Assembly (NCBI GenBank): GCA_034769895.1
Contig: CM068373.1
Span: 283,497,379 to 283,561,378 of the forward strand
Direction: 5' to 3'
From: Magicicada septendecula
Taxonomy: Eukaryota; Arthropoda; Insecta; Hemiptera; Cicadidae
Length of the DNA stretch: 64,000 bases
Numbering within the stretch: the stretch's first letter is position 1; each line of letters starts with the position of its first letter. Of the stretch, positions 1 through 10,085 are shown in pieces. The translations under genes and the position numbers were made by a program. Under the pieces are notes generated by a model. The model saw only the letters and a list, made by a program, of their open reading frames with translations, searched no databases and was not told the DNA's origin.

Positions 1-184
1 ACACAAACGTAGATCACATCTTTCGTTAATGTACACAGCTAAATAATTATAATTATATAACTAATGCGAACACATATGTAAATCATATATACAGTACATT
101 ACCACAGACTATAAGAATATCATTAAGATTACTGTATAATGAAAGTGTATCAAATGAAACAGACTCTACTCTACTTACATTCCG

Positions 185-1579
185 TTAATACTCAAGTGGA
201 AAGACGCCACACTCCTCGTAAATGTCGATTTCTGCGGCCTCATCACTGGAATCACTGGTGCCACTGCTGTCGTTATCCAAGGAAATAATTAACTGTTCCA
301 CAAGTGTTTCCACTATACCGTCGGCTTCCTTTGCTTGCTGCAGAACTTTCCAAGTGTGAGCGACAACACTTTTCCACTTATCCACTGACACTTGTTGGAT
401 TCCTTGCTGCACTAGGTGTTCAACATCCGTGAGGCGGAAAGTCGTGTTATTTTCTGCAACATAATCTTTCACTTGTGCCCAAATTAGTTCAATGGAATTG
501 AAGTGGCAGTGATAAGGTGGGAGTCTAATAACAATGTGACCGTGAGCAGTGGCGATAGAGTCTATTTCATAAGTGCAGAATCGAGGTTTACAAAATTTTA
601 CACTCTGTATCAGCTCTGCTTTCGTCATGTCTGCAAATACCCCTGGTACATAATTTTCCACCAACCATTTCAGAATGATGTCTTTCCTGTCTTTCATTGT
701 TGGTGCTTTGTTTAATTGCACAGAGTGGTAGGGAGCGTTGTCCATAACAATTACAGAATTGGCACTTATGTTCGGCAGAAGAGTACTTTTAAACCAGTTC
801 GTGAAAGTCTTCCCATTCATTTCTTCGTGATAATCACGAGTGCTCTTTGACCTGAAAAGAACCATTGCCCCCGGAACAAATCCATGCACACTACCTGCAT
901 GAAGCAGAATAAGTCTACTTCCTTTCCCAATGGTTGCTTTAAATGTCCTTGCTACAGTATCGTCTGTCCAAGCCAGTGATTTTGTGTGTCCGGCATTTAC
1001 CCACGTTTCGTCTAACCACACCACTTTTTCGGGACTGATGTTCAGAATCTCCCTCAAAAATCTACCACGCCATGCCACAATCTCACTTCTTTCCATCACA
1101 GCTCGCCTCCCTGAGAATTTCTTATATCTAAAACCAAGTTGTTTTAGCACTATACTCAAGCTGGTTTTTCCGCCATCGAATAAGCTCGCTTCTTTCAAAG
1201 AAACGAGGAGCTTCTCACGAGTAGGAAATTCCTTCCTCATATAATACTGATGAATATGCTGTCTTATCGCGTCCTTCTGAAATGTATCGAGTGATGTCTT
1301 GGAACTGGGTCGTGGCCTTTGCTTTCCAGGAGTACGTAGCACTTCAGAAGGCGTATTAAAATCCAATGGACACTTTTCTTTTGTCACACTTTTAACGGTT
1401 GTTTTTCCCACCTTCAAAGCGTCACAAACTCTATCTACCACTTTTGTCACAGGGAGAAGAGGTCCTCCATTGTCTCGCTCCTTCTCAAAATATTCACGCA
1501 ATCTGTATATAAATTCACGGCTTTGGCTCTTAAAAGAGGCGATTTTTTTCTTTTTCGATTCTGACGAACCACTGGCCAT
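185..1579 (-). CDS. DDE-superfamily (IS630/Tc1/mariner group) transposase, intact ORF
   Basis: This 464-residue open frame has no internal stop. The N-terminal third is lysine-rich (KKKKIASFK near residues 9-17) and helical, suiting a helix-turn-helix DNA-binding region. The catalytic half shows VVWLDETW with D190, VIVMDNAPYH with D280, and PPYHCHFNSIELIW with E364, the order of the DDE_3 endonuclease fold that performs cut-and-paste transposition. By hand count 83 residues separate the second D from the E, far more than in classical Tc1 or mariner transposases (about 34). The C-terminus is serine- and acid-rich. I could not find terminal inverted repeats; the left end probably lies outside the window. 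An intact frame suggests recent activity or recent arrival (inference). Confidence 0.85.
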   Translation of the reverse strand: MASGSSESKKKKIASFKSQSREFIYRLREYFEKERDNGGPLLPVTKVVDRVCDALKVGKTTVKSVTKEKCPLDFNTPSEVLRTPGKQRPRPSSKTSLDTFQKDAIRQHIHQYYMRKEFPTREKLLVSLKEASLFDGGKTSLSIVLKQLGFRYKKFSGRRAVMERSEIVAWRGRFLREILNISPEKVVWLDETWVNAGHTKSLAWTDDTVARTFKATIGKGSRLILLHAGSVHGFVPGAMVLFRSKSTRDYHEEMNGKTFTNWFKSTLLPNISANSVIVMDNAPYHSVQLNKAPTMKDRKDIILKWLVENYVPGVFADMTKAELIQSVKFCKPRFCTYEIDSIATAHGHIVIRLPPYHCHFNSIELIWAQVKDYVAENNTTFRLTDVEHLVQQGIQQVSVDKWKSVVAHTWKVLQQAKEADGIVETLVEQLIISLDNDSSGTSDSSDEAAEIDIYEECGVFPLEY

Positions 1580-1689
1580 ATTACTATATCAATAATAAGG
1601 CTTACAGACACCGTAAATCGCTCAAGCACGAAACAACACAAGAATTTCACTGTACTAACACAAAGAACTGACGCTCTTTCGCCACGTGC

Positions 1690-2200
1690 TTCGCATAAAA
1701 AAAGGAAGTGGCAACATCGCGCTAACTTTAGCAGACGCTAATAGCTGATTGGTTCTAGCAGAAAACTTTCACAACTGGTGCCCACCCCTCTCCCAGCATT
1801 GCAAACTGCGGTTGAATTATTCTTCGCATATCAGAACTCAAGTCTTGTAGCAGCAAACTACAGTAGAATTAAAAACATTACATTAAACCGAACCAGTGTT
1901 TTAAGGTTAAAATTTAGCAGAATAGTGTCATTTACAGTAGAATTTCGAGGTTCTGTTCACAACTTCAAAACGCCACAGTCGGCAATGCTGGTCTCTATAT
2001 TTCTCTCTCTTTCTCCCTTCTCTTTCTACGCGGAACGTCAAGGCCGGACACTCATCGACTCGACTATAGTTACACCTGTTAACTTAGCGCCAAACGCTTT
2101 AATCCCCCCTGTGGTGGGGGAAGATATACGTGCTTCGGAACGTTTTCTGTCGTTCACTTGGCCTGTCAGCACGTGATCCATATAGTGTACATCGTTGACA
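1690..2200. other. Region upstream of the transposase, no gene seen
   Basis: This stretch lies 5' of the minus-strand transposase and may hold its promoter and right terminal repeat. A motif cagtagaatt occurs twice about 75 bases apart (near 1860 and 1937). I see no mirror copy to the left of the gene inside the window, so no element boundary can be assigned. Confidence 0.4.
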
Positions 2201-2203
2201 GCG

Positions 2204-2227
2204 ACACACACACACACACACACACAC
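2204..2227. repeat. (AC)12 microsatellite
   Basis: Twelve perfect AC dinucleotides. Short open frames across it are repeat artefacts. Confidence 0.95.
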
Positions 2228-2500
2228 GGCTTGTGTTCTGTGTGTCTCTCTCGTGCGAGCTTGTACGAGCATGCCCCGCAAAAGTGTAAACATTCCGTTC
2301 TGGACCGAGCCACACCACAACAAGACTAACAGCCACCATGTAAAGCGAGCTCGTTACCTATAGGCCTATATTATATTAAAATAAAAATATATTTTATTTA
2401 ATACATTTATGCTAACGTAAAATGTTAAAACCCCAGTTACTTCTTGTTTTCAACTCTGCGTGTGATTTATCACAAAAGAAAGTTGTTGTTGTTTTTATTT

Positions 2501-2592
2501 TTCTTCTTCTTTCTTCTTCTTCTTCTTCTTCTTCTTCTTCTTCTTCTTCTTCTTCTTCTTCTTCTTCTTCTTCTTCTTCTTCTTCTTCTTCT
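2501..2592. repeat. (TTC)n microsatellite, first of a pair
   Basis: About 90 bases of nearly pure TTC with one early slip. It sits about 100 bases left of a second TTC array. Poly-Ser or poly-Leu frames here are artefacts. Confidence 0.95.
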
Positions 2593-2693
2593 TTTTCTTG
2601 CTTGCCAGTTATTCATGGAAACTGTATTACATTAAATATACGATACAATTACCTTTAATTTTAGAGTTTTCTAACACTCCATTACATAATGAA

Positions 2694-2694
<1 letters not shown>

Positions 2695-2724
<30 letters not shown>

Positions 2725-2773
2725 CTTCTTCTTCTTCTTCTTCTTCTTCTTCTTCTTCTTCTTCTTCTTCTTC
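2695..2773. repeat. (TTC)n microsatellite abutting a LINE 3' end
   Basis: About 79 bases of pure TTC. On the minus strand it reads as (GAA)n directly after the C-terminal end of the LINE relic to its right. The same arrangement occurs at 48411 and 57016. Confidence 0.9.
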
Positions 2774-3495
2774 GTTGTCGTCGTGACAGGAGTCGTCACG
2801 ATTAGACAAGACACTCCTGTCTCTTCGGGCCTAGTCGTCTTATCCTCGGTCTCCCAAACGCTTCCCACAGGTTTATAGCTCCTAGCCTGCCTTGATACTC
2901 TATCCAGAAACATGTGCGTAGTATGGTACTCCTATCTTTCTTTATACTTTGATGTTATCCCTGTTGTAGGCTGTACTTCTAAGTCATGTCTAAGACCATT
3001 AAGTCTTATAAATTTGACTCTTGTACAACCTTTGAATGGTCGAAAAAATTCATTTCTGAGGATTCCATATACATAAAGTCTTCTTTCCTAGGGGCCCACG
3101 ATTCTAATGCGTACAACAAAGAGGAGATTGTCGTCATTTTATGACACCTTATTTGAGTACCCCTCGTTGTTTTGCCATTCAGAGGTTGTAGTATACTGCC
3201 ACATATGTTTCAAAATTTGTCAGTCTTATTTAAAATATCTTTGACGTCCACATAAGCTATATATCACGTCCCAGACAATTAAAATATGCTACCGGTTCGA
3301 GCCTTTGTTTGCCAGTTATGATTTTGGTTTGTATTGGATCCTTTTCTGCGAATGCCACAATTTTGGATTTTGGGACTGGGGTTTTCAAGTTATAAGTCTC
3401 ACACGATTAGTGTTACTCGCAAACAGCCAATTGCAACTTGTCTTCACTGTCCTCGATTATAATCTGATCATCAGCAAAGTACATAGTATTCACAA
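2774..3495 (-). pseudogene. Non-LTR retrotransposon (LINE) reverse transcriptase relic
   Basis: Reading the minus strand from about 3485 gives the reverse transcriptase catalytic box YFADDQII, followed by an insect-LINE signature (KIVAFAEKDPIQTKI) and a degenerate YLG box (YFNCLG). After several stops and frame changes comes a thumb-like stretch with an ALESW motif. It ends at a GAA microsatellite. The 5' part (endonuclease and palm) is missing, as in a 5'-truncated insertion. It cannot encode an active enzyme. Clade assignment (RTE-like) is tentative. Confidence 0.7.
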
Positions 3496-3884
3496 ATTTG
3501 TGGATAACATTTTTTTACACCAGAATAAATAATTTTTTGTGGTATTGAAATAAAGTAAATAAGAAAAGTAAATGCGTAAACTTTGTGCATACGAAAGGCT
3601 TTTAAATGTTCTTTTTATAATGTGTATATGATGTTTTGATTACGGTCGTAAGAGGGAGGAGGAAACGAGGTCAAACATTTAACTAGCGTTGATAGTTTAA
3701 AGTGCACTCCGAGCGCTGTATAAATTCTCTTCTAATAGCCTTCTGTAAACTAAATCAAATGACGTCATTTTAATGGGAAGAGCAGTGTAGTGCAGTTGCT
3801 CGCACTCAAACATAATTAACGAGGTACTTCAGTTAATGCACAATATTGAATATTATAAAATGCTTCGCACTGAATGGACTTTAA

Positions 3885-4330
3885 TCACTTTGTGGAATAT
3901 GTAAAAATTAACCAAGGTCTGTAAAATTGGAGCCAAGTATGTAAAAAAAATTGGAATCTTTCGAAATGTGGCTTTACCGTAGAATAGTGAGCATTTCGTG
4001 GACAGCACACGTAACTAATGTTGAAGTTCTTAGAAAGATCAAGAAATAAATTATTAACACAGTGAAGATAAGAAAGCTTTAGTCTCTGGGACATGAGAAA
4101 TGAACAGAGATTTGACTTATTCCAGTCCATACTACAGGGAAAAGTACTTGGAAAGATAGGAGTTGGGCGACCGAGAATCTCATGGCTGAGAAATATGAGG
4201 ACCTGGTTTGGCATGAATACAACTGACTTATTCCGTGCAGGAGTACAGTAAGTTAAAATAGTCTGTATGATATCCACATCCGAAATGGATAGGAACTATG
4301 AGAATAAGAATCAAGCTGTATGTTGTTTTA
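3885..4330 (+). pseudogene. LINE C-terminal relic, plus strand
   Basis: Plus-strand frames read MWLYRRIVSISWTAHVTNVE near 3955-4020, then after frame breaks VGRPRISWLRN near 4165-4195. These resemble the region after the reverse transcriptase of a common insect LINE; a minus-strand relative lies at 34536-35241. Several stops make it non-functional. An open frame on the opposite strand over the same bases is a shadow. Confidence 0.65.
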
Positions 4331-4428
4331 CAAACTTTAGTAATACTTTTATGTAATTATTAAATTTACACTGTACGTAGAATTTGTACAAGGTCTGTCC
4401 GTAAAGTAAAAATCGAGCCATATAATAT

Positions 4429-4682
4429 TGTTACGACGGTATAACTGATCGTCGTTTGGTACAGTGGAAAACAATATACAAGACACCATTGAAGTCACTA
4501 ATAACCAGTTTTAATTATCACAAATAACAAGTTGTAATCAACAAGTTATTCAACAAGATTATACTAGTAGAATAATTCAAGTTAATCTGTCCACACAAAT
4601 AGTAATGTCAACTATAAATAATTCCGCACTATAATCACTGTTTACTAATACACCAATTGAAACACACTGTGTAAGTCGCCCG
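4429..4682 (-). repeat. Gypsy LTR fragment, R-U5-like part only
   Basis: On the minus strand this matches the 3' half of the LTRs at 29556-30062 and 52049-52601: it ends in ccgtcgtaac-a type sequence and contains the gtgtcttgta-like stretch. It stops at cgggcga, about 10 bases downstream of the predicted transcription start of the complete LTRs. No U3 or TATA sequence follows. A second fragment at 6127-6385 stops at the same point. Confidence 0.7.
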
Positions 4683-4719
4683 AACCTCACTTGAATAAAT
4701 CGCCACTTAAACTGAAAGT

Positions 4720-4810
4720 GGATCGGTTCCATGATCTAGGACACGATGACGATGACGGCGACGACATGGAAATGTTATAATGGCGCCATTGTTGCCCTAG
4801 TATTTGCAGA
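4720..4810. repeat. About 90-bp direct repeat, copy A
   Basis: This segment, including ctaggacacgatgac and aaatgttataatg, recurs in the same orientation at 5340-5430 with scattered differences. Each copy lies just left of a CATG-bounded foldback element, so the neighbourhood looks locally duplicated. Confidence 0.7.
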
Positions 4811-4893
4811 CAAAACAAACACACAAGTCTGCTGATACAATAATTTGTCGCTCCCTGTAGAGTTGTACAGCAGTGAAACACCCTTTAGAGAAC

Positions 4894-5255
4894 CATGGCC
4901 GGCTCTAGTAGAAGTCCGGAATATTAAACGTGGCAACACAGGAACCAGCTGATATTTGAGGCCGACTAGACGATCACTTAATTTATGTATTTCAAGAATC
5001 AAATCGCGTAATTTTTAATTACCGGTTAACAGCAGTTTTTTAATTCTTAATTTTTTACAAATTAAAAGTTTATTATGTAAAATACTGTTATATTATTTAA
5101 TAAATATAATAATTAACTCATTTATATGATACAAATTCAATAATTTGAACAAAAATTAATTTATTAGGCCTAACACTATTTCACCAATTTCTTCAACTTA
5201 ATAGATGCAATGTTGCCACGTTTAATATTCCGGCCTTCTACTAAAGCCAGCCATG
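4894..5255. mobile_element. CATG-bounded MITE-like element, copy 1 (362 bp)
   Basis: The ends are long imperfect inverted repeats of about 42 bases, beginning catggccggctctagtaga on the left and ending with its complement on the right. The AT-rich interior holds no reading frame and includes a gccggttaacagcag-like block shared with the copies at 5430 and 53640. CATG is self-complementary, so it could be part of the terminal repeat or a target duplication. A non-autonomous DNA transposon is the simplest reading; I cannot name the superfamily. Confidence 0.75.
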
Positions 5256-5339
5256 ACGGAACAGATGAGAACTGCATATTGTGAATATTGCGTCGGTGCA
5301 AACCTGAGGAACGCCGCAGTGTACGTCGTTGGTGAAGTG

Positions 5340-5430
5340 AAATCAGTTCCATGCCCTAGGACACGATGACAACGACAATGAGATGAAAATGTTATAATGT
5401 CGCCACTATTGTCCCAGTATCTGCACAGCC
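5340..5430. repeat. About 90-bp direct repeat, copy B
   Basis: Second copy of the segment at 4720-4810, same orientation. It abuts the left end of the next CATG-bounded element at 5430. Confidence 0.7.
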
Positions 5431-5935
5431 ATGGCCGGCTCTAGTAGAAGGCCGGGACATTAAACGTGTCAACGTTGCGGCTGAGGTCTATAAGGGTAGT
5501 GTAATAACATAGCTTAAGTGAGCATGTTATATTTTTTATTTAATTTCATAGCATTACTAAAATCATGAGTACGCCTATTTACAGGTAAGTCTAAATTATA
5601 GGTCTGCGCGCACTTAGTACTATATGTTTAAGTAGAGGAAATTAGTGAATTGATGTTTGGCATAAAAAATTAATTTTGTTCAAATTATTGAATTCGTATC
5701 ATATGAATTAGTTAATTATTATATTTCTTAAATGATATAACAGTATTTTACATAATAAACTTTTAATTTGCAAAAAAATGAAGAATTATAAAACTGCTGT
5801 TAACCGGCAATTAAAAATGAAGCGATTTGATTATTGAAAAACATAAAGTAAGAGATCGTCTAGTTGGCGTCGAATATCGGGTGGTTCCAGTGTTGCCACG
5901 TTTAATATTTCGGTCTTCTACTAGAGTCGGCCATG
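5430..5935. mobile_element. CATG-bounded MITE-like element, copy 2 (506 bp)
   Basis: It has the same terminal inverted repeats as copy 1, but the interior is in the opposite orientation and about 140 bp longer, close in content to the 529-bp copy at 53640. Copy 1 looks like an internal deletion derivative. No coding capacity is visible. Confidence 0.75.
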
Positions 5936-5999
5936 CTTTTGTCCTTGCCTAGAAGAATTCTCTACGCATATTTAGCCGGCAGATTGTTACAGAAAGGCG

Positions 6000-6046
6000 C
6001 CGTATACTTATGAGAGAATCTGAATCTGCAAACTTACATACTACGG

Positions 6047-6048
<2 letters not shown>
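6000..6048. repeat. GA-cassette flank, copy A
   Basis: About 45 bases ending ctgcaaacttacatacta precede the (AG)n tract. The same block, inverted, lies at 10122-10170 next to a (CT)n tract. The flank and microsatellite therefore move or amplify together. Confidence 0.65.

Positions 6049-6125
<77 letters not shown>
6049..6125. repeat. (AG)n microsatellite
   Basis: Seventy-seven bases of pure AG, bordered on the left by the repeated cassette and on the right by an LTR fragment end. Confidence 0.95.
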
Positions 6126-6126
<1 letters not shown>

Positions 6127-6127
<1 letters not shown>

Positions 6128-6385
6128 GTTACAACGGTCTCCTCGATCGTCGTATGGTACAGTGGAAAACAAGATACGATACACCAACGAAATTACTAAA
6201 AAGTCTAAAAACCAGCTTTAATTATCACAATTAACAGTTTGTAATCAACAAGTTATTTAACAAGATTATACAGGTAATAATTCAAATTAAATTTGTCCAC
6301 ACACAATAATAATGTCACTAATAGAGTCCCGCACAATAATCACTTTTCTCTAACAGCCACGTGAAACACACTGAATAATCGCCCG
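6127..6385 (-). repeat. Gypsy LTR fragment, R-U5-like part only, second copy
   Basis: It is homologous to 4429-4682 over its full length and to the downstream halves of complete LTRs elsewhere in the window. On the minus strand it again begins at cgggcga near the expected transcription start and ends at the LTR terminus. It is followed directly by a piece of the CATG-bounded element. Confidence 0.7.
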
Positions 6386-6386
6386 T

Positions 6387-6496
6387 GATTTGATTATTGA
6401 AATACACAAATTAAGAGATCACTAGTCGGCTTCAAATATCAGCTGGTTTCAGTGTTGCCACGTTTAATATTTCGGTCTTCCACTAGAGCCGGCCAT
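6387..6496. mobile_element. CATG-element fragment (one end only)
   Basis: It matches the right-hand 110 bases of copy 2 (5430-5935), including the terminal repeat; the end reads ccggccata rather than ccggccatg. The rest of the element is missing at the junction with the LTR fragment. Confidence 0.7.
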
Positions 6497-7077
6497 AGCA
6501 CACAAACAAACAAAATGAGAACAACAAACAAAAATAAAACATGAGAATTAATTACTGTACAAATTGAAGTAGCAAGTGATAAAGAAATTATACTATTTTA
6601 GTGTATAAGGTTACACTATAAGTATATTATTGTACAATACAGGAAAAGTAAATTTACTTTGGTTGAAAGAAAAGTATTATTGGAAGTAGTAAAAGCAGTG
6701 TACAAATGTCCACATCGTAAAACAATGCCAACGAAATATTGGAAATGTTTATTCGTCGGTTTCAGTTCGACCAACGCGGTGTCATTTGGCGGTGGTAACA
6801 TATGGCGTATTCGTGTAGCGTTTGTTTCGTTTTGTTTTGTTTTGTCTGTTCTTTTCCACTATACAGACGAGTATTTTATTTCTGAAAATCCACTTTGTTC
6901 GTTATTGATATACTGCAAGGTGTGGATCCATTTTAAAAGGATTTAAACCCTTTGTGCGCTTTATCATCTATCGATTGATGGCGTTAGGTGTTTTTAAGTC
7001 TTTCAACAGGGGCTTTCAACCGCCATTCACAGGTAAGAAAGTTTAATTAATTTATTTATTTTTTTGCATCAGCCGTC
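6497..7077. other. No gene recognised
   Basis: AT-rich sequence. A 95-codon open frame (6659-6946, plus) has no recognisable motif and low-complexity hydrophobic content, so I do not call it a gene. Confidence 0.4.
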
Positions 7078-7236
7078 TGAGGACTACATGCCAATTTCAG
7101 TTCTTTATTCTTATTTTTTTTCTTTTTCTCCAGTATTCTTTCGTCTTTTCACTATGCCTCTTTTTCCTGTCTTCAGTCCACTTTGAACCTGCGTTTTTCT
7201 CTCTCTGCCCTGGACTCCTTCCATTTTGTTGAGATT
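7078..7236 (-). repeat. Dispersed repeat shared with 54460-54620 (LINE-associated)
   Basis: About 150 bases, including tcagtccactttgaacctg, match 54465-54615 with moderate divergence. At 54.5 kb the block continues into a recognisable LINE relic on the minus strand, so this is probably a 3' fragment of the same family. Confidence 0.6.
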
Positions 7237-8100
7237 GCTAAAGTAGGAATTAAATTTCGAGATAAGATCGGATTGTTAGTCCGAAATGATTGTTTTTCGT
7301 GGTTTACTCCACTAGGTTCTTGGAACTGAGAAGCCTCAACCGCCTTTGAGACCGTTGACCGGGTTTCACCTCTAACCCTAGACAGAAGCGCTTACTGGGT
7401 GCTATAATCCGGAACCATATGAACCCAGGTTTTTGAAGAGGTCTCCTCCTCTAAAGCTCTTCCGCACGTCCTGCTGTTGGATGATTGAGATCTATCCCAC
7501 CATTCTGTCCGTTGGTCTTCACAGAGGTCCTTTAGCATCTGTAGCTACAGTGTGGCTACAGAAGGTCCCAGGGGGCACGACGGGGTCGTGGACTTGACTA
7601 ATCCCCCAAAGATTTAGTTTATTTTATACTATATTGTAGTTTTGTCTTATATTTCCATTTTTATAAGTTGTGCCTAACGTTTGTACGACTTATATTGTTA
7701 TTAAAAGTTTTTTCTTAACCGTAGTTACGTATATAGGCCTATGGCTAATATCTTTAATAATGTTTTACTGTAAGTTGTTTTGTGTTGTTTGACTCCTGAA
7801 TACGATCTCAGATTCCAGGGATCGAAACGTCAAGCGACAAAAAATACGATGGAAGCAGTCGGAATAGAGTATTAGAAACCATTCACGGCTTACAGGGATT
7901 AAAGATCATATATCATTGTTTCTGCACCTTAAAATACTTCTCCAATGCTAAACGAGCAAAGCTTGATGTCCCGATGCATGGGCCGTGATGTTAAATGGTC
8001 GAATAAATTACTAAACAACAGATAATTCCACATCTCTAACTCGGTGGTATTGTTACGCCGTTGAAGTAGGCAACCTGCGCGACGCACAAGTCGTTCGGAA
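7237..8100. other. Repeat debris, no gene
   Basis: A GC-richer block (7240-7620) looks like a retroelement untranslated region but has no identified partner here. Near 7800 the sequence gatcgaaacgtcaagcg resembles short gtcgaaacgt modules seen again near 8425. Confidence 0.35.
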
Positions 8101-8104
8101 CTCA

Positions 8105-8137
<33 letters not shown>

Positions 8138-8149
8138 CGCGCGTGCGCG
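8105..8149. repeat. (GT)n-(GC)n alternating purine-pyrimidine tract
   Basis: Forty-five bases of uninterrupted purine-pyrimidine alternation: TG repeats pass directly into CG repeats and then TGCGCG. Such tracts can adopt left-handed Z-DNA under supercoiling. Confidence 0.9.
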
Positions 8150-8159
8150 AGCGTATCGA

Positions 8160-8232
8160 GGTTGCCACCGCCACGGTAAATTTTTGTTTTGTACAGTATA
8201 GACTGTGACTGGAAGCCCCGTCAAAGTGTTAT
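8160..8232 (+). pseudogene. Fragment of a gypsy protease region
   Basis: About 40 bases (actgtgactggaagccccgt and neighbours) are nearly identical to 31561-31601 in the gypsy element at 29556-32719, with weaker similarity upstream. The frame reads TVTGSPVKVL, with a stop just before it. It is an orphan fragment with no LTR beside it. Confidence 0.6.
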
Positions 8233-8599
8233 ATAGTTTGTATAATGTTATACACCAAGCCCCAGTTCTTTTTGTATATAGTTTTTTGTAGTTGTATTTA
8301 GCTTTGTAGGCGGTAGTGGTTTATTAATTTTATTGCGGTTTACGCTTGTTAGTGAACGAATAGGCTTACTGGGCTTACTCTACTAGTTTAATTTACACCT
8401 GAAGACGACCACAGATTGTTGAGTGGTCGAAACGTTGTGTGATATATTGCGACAATGTCATTGTCCGACCTAACCCTTCTGATAATGTTTACGAACCATC
8501 GACAGTTAGGTTTAAAGATAGTTTAAGATACCTTCTACTACTAATAAATACACAAGAACAAAAACCAATGACAGCAGAGATGGACTTTTGAAGGTGTTC

Positions 8600-8965
8600 G
8601 GCAAGAGTATCCAGACGTGAGAAAATTAGAAATGAAGTAATTAAGGACAGAATGAATGTGAAAAATTTAATTGCTGATTTTATTCAAACAAAAAAATTAC
8701 AATGGTATTCACACGAAAAGAATGGGACAGGAAAGATTGCCGAGGAGAGTTATGGAATGCACCCCATCAGGAAGAAGGAAAAGAGGATGAACGCCTATCA
8801 CCTGGATAGAAGAAATTCAGACTGTATTAAGGGAACGAGAAATTAAAGAAGATCGTTGGATGGATAAGCTGCAGTGGAAGATGAGAATTATATCACTTCT
8901 GTAATATTTGGTTTCGGAAAATGTGTAAACATTGTACAGCCGGAATAATAACAATAATAATAAAG
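8600..8965 (+). pseudogene. LINE 3' fragment with (AAT)n tail
   Basis: The plus strand encodes KIRNEVIKDRMNVKNLIADF, closely related to the minus-strand copy at 47588-48285. After the coding part it shares the 3' end ttcggaaaatgtgtaaacat, followed by AAT-rich repeats. It is 5'-truncated and frameshifted (an Arg-rich block is split). The same 3' end occurs at 26348-26420. Confidence 0.75.
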
Positions 8966-9700
8966 TACCTTCTAAAAGGTATTAAACAGGGAAAAGTAAA
9001 GTTTTGTTATTACACAAGATCAAAGGAAAAAGAAATCCGAAAAGAAGGCACTCTTCTTAAAGTAATTGTTAGACTGGTATAAGTGTAACTCCACAGACCA
9101 AATAAGAGCTGATCTGTCTAAAGTTCGCACTGACTGACAAACCATCATAGAGGAACTGAAGAAGCCTGAAGAACTAAAACATCAGCGTTGACTCGATTGT
9201 AGCTACTTTTTTTTTATTATAACCATCTTCTTTTATATTAACCATCTCCTTTTATTTTTATAATAATTACGTTATGTATTTGTACTTCCTTTTAACGGGT
9301 ACAATAAATAGAAAAATAAAATCAATTACAAAAACTGAGACTCGTTTATACTGTAGGTAGAGTCGATTCGTGAGCATACGATTTATAATTCCGTTTGTGT
9401 TTGGGAAGGGGTTGAGAACAGAATCGCTGTGAGCCGTTGAGATTTATGTGAAACTTTTGCGCAGGCCGTTAAGATAAATCATACACGCGCGAGCCTGTCG
9501 ACCCCCCTCGCTAACCAAATGTACCTGTTTCACAACCAACTGACACAGTTTAATACATACATCACACTGATCAGAACTATGTAATTATTTACAGCAATTA
9601 GCAAAGATACTGTTGACACATTGCCGTAAAAATGAATATCACAATGACTTAATAATTATTCAAATTATTATCAAGGCTGTAAGGCCTACAAGTGTACAAG
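8966..9700. other. No gene recognised
   Basis: AT-rich non-coding sequence. Around 9150-9190 a short stretch resembles a LINE C-terminus (EELKKPEEL) but is too short to assign. Confidence 0.35.
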
Positions 9701-9714
9701 TGAAGGCAATGAGA

Positions 9715-10045
9715 CTTGGACACTGAACGCAAAGACCTAAAGCCGGATACAGGTTAGTGAAATGAGATTTTTACGATCAGTACTACGAGTATCATGGAGG
9801 GACCAGTTAAGAAAGGATATAAGCAACATCCTTGGAATATAGAACCTTAACAACAGAATAAAGCAATACAGACAGGATTGAACAGACCATGTTGAAATGA
9901 TGCATAAGAAAACGATACCTAAACAAATTTTGGTTTAAAATCCAAAAAGACGGCGAAATATTGGAAGACCAAAGAAAATATGGTTAGACCAAGGAGTGCG
10001 CAACGGATCGTAAGGTCCACAGCCTGAAGAAGAACAAAAGAGAAA
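9715..10045 (+). pseudogene. LINE C-terminal relic, plus strand
   Basis: Frames read ETWTLNAKT, then MRFLRSVLRVSW, and later RRNIGRPKKIWLDQG, the order expected downstream of an insect LINE reverse transcriptase. Stops interrupt it. It ends in a short GAAGAAGAA run, like other LINE tails in the window. Confidence 0.7.
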
Positions 10046-10085
10046 AAGATATTGACTGTAACAAGAAGTGTTTGTATACACACAC

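Noticed and set aside
3885..4277. 130-codon minus-strand frame
   Set aside because: The plus strand of the same bases carries a recognisable LINE C-terminal signature; the minus frame is a shadow.
6659..6946. 95-codon plus-strand frame
   Set aside because: No motif, AT-rich low-information composition, and no sign of a promoter or homologous copy.
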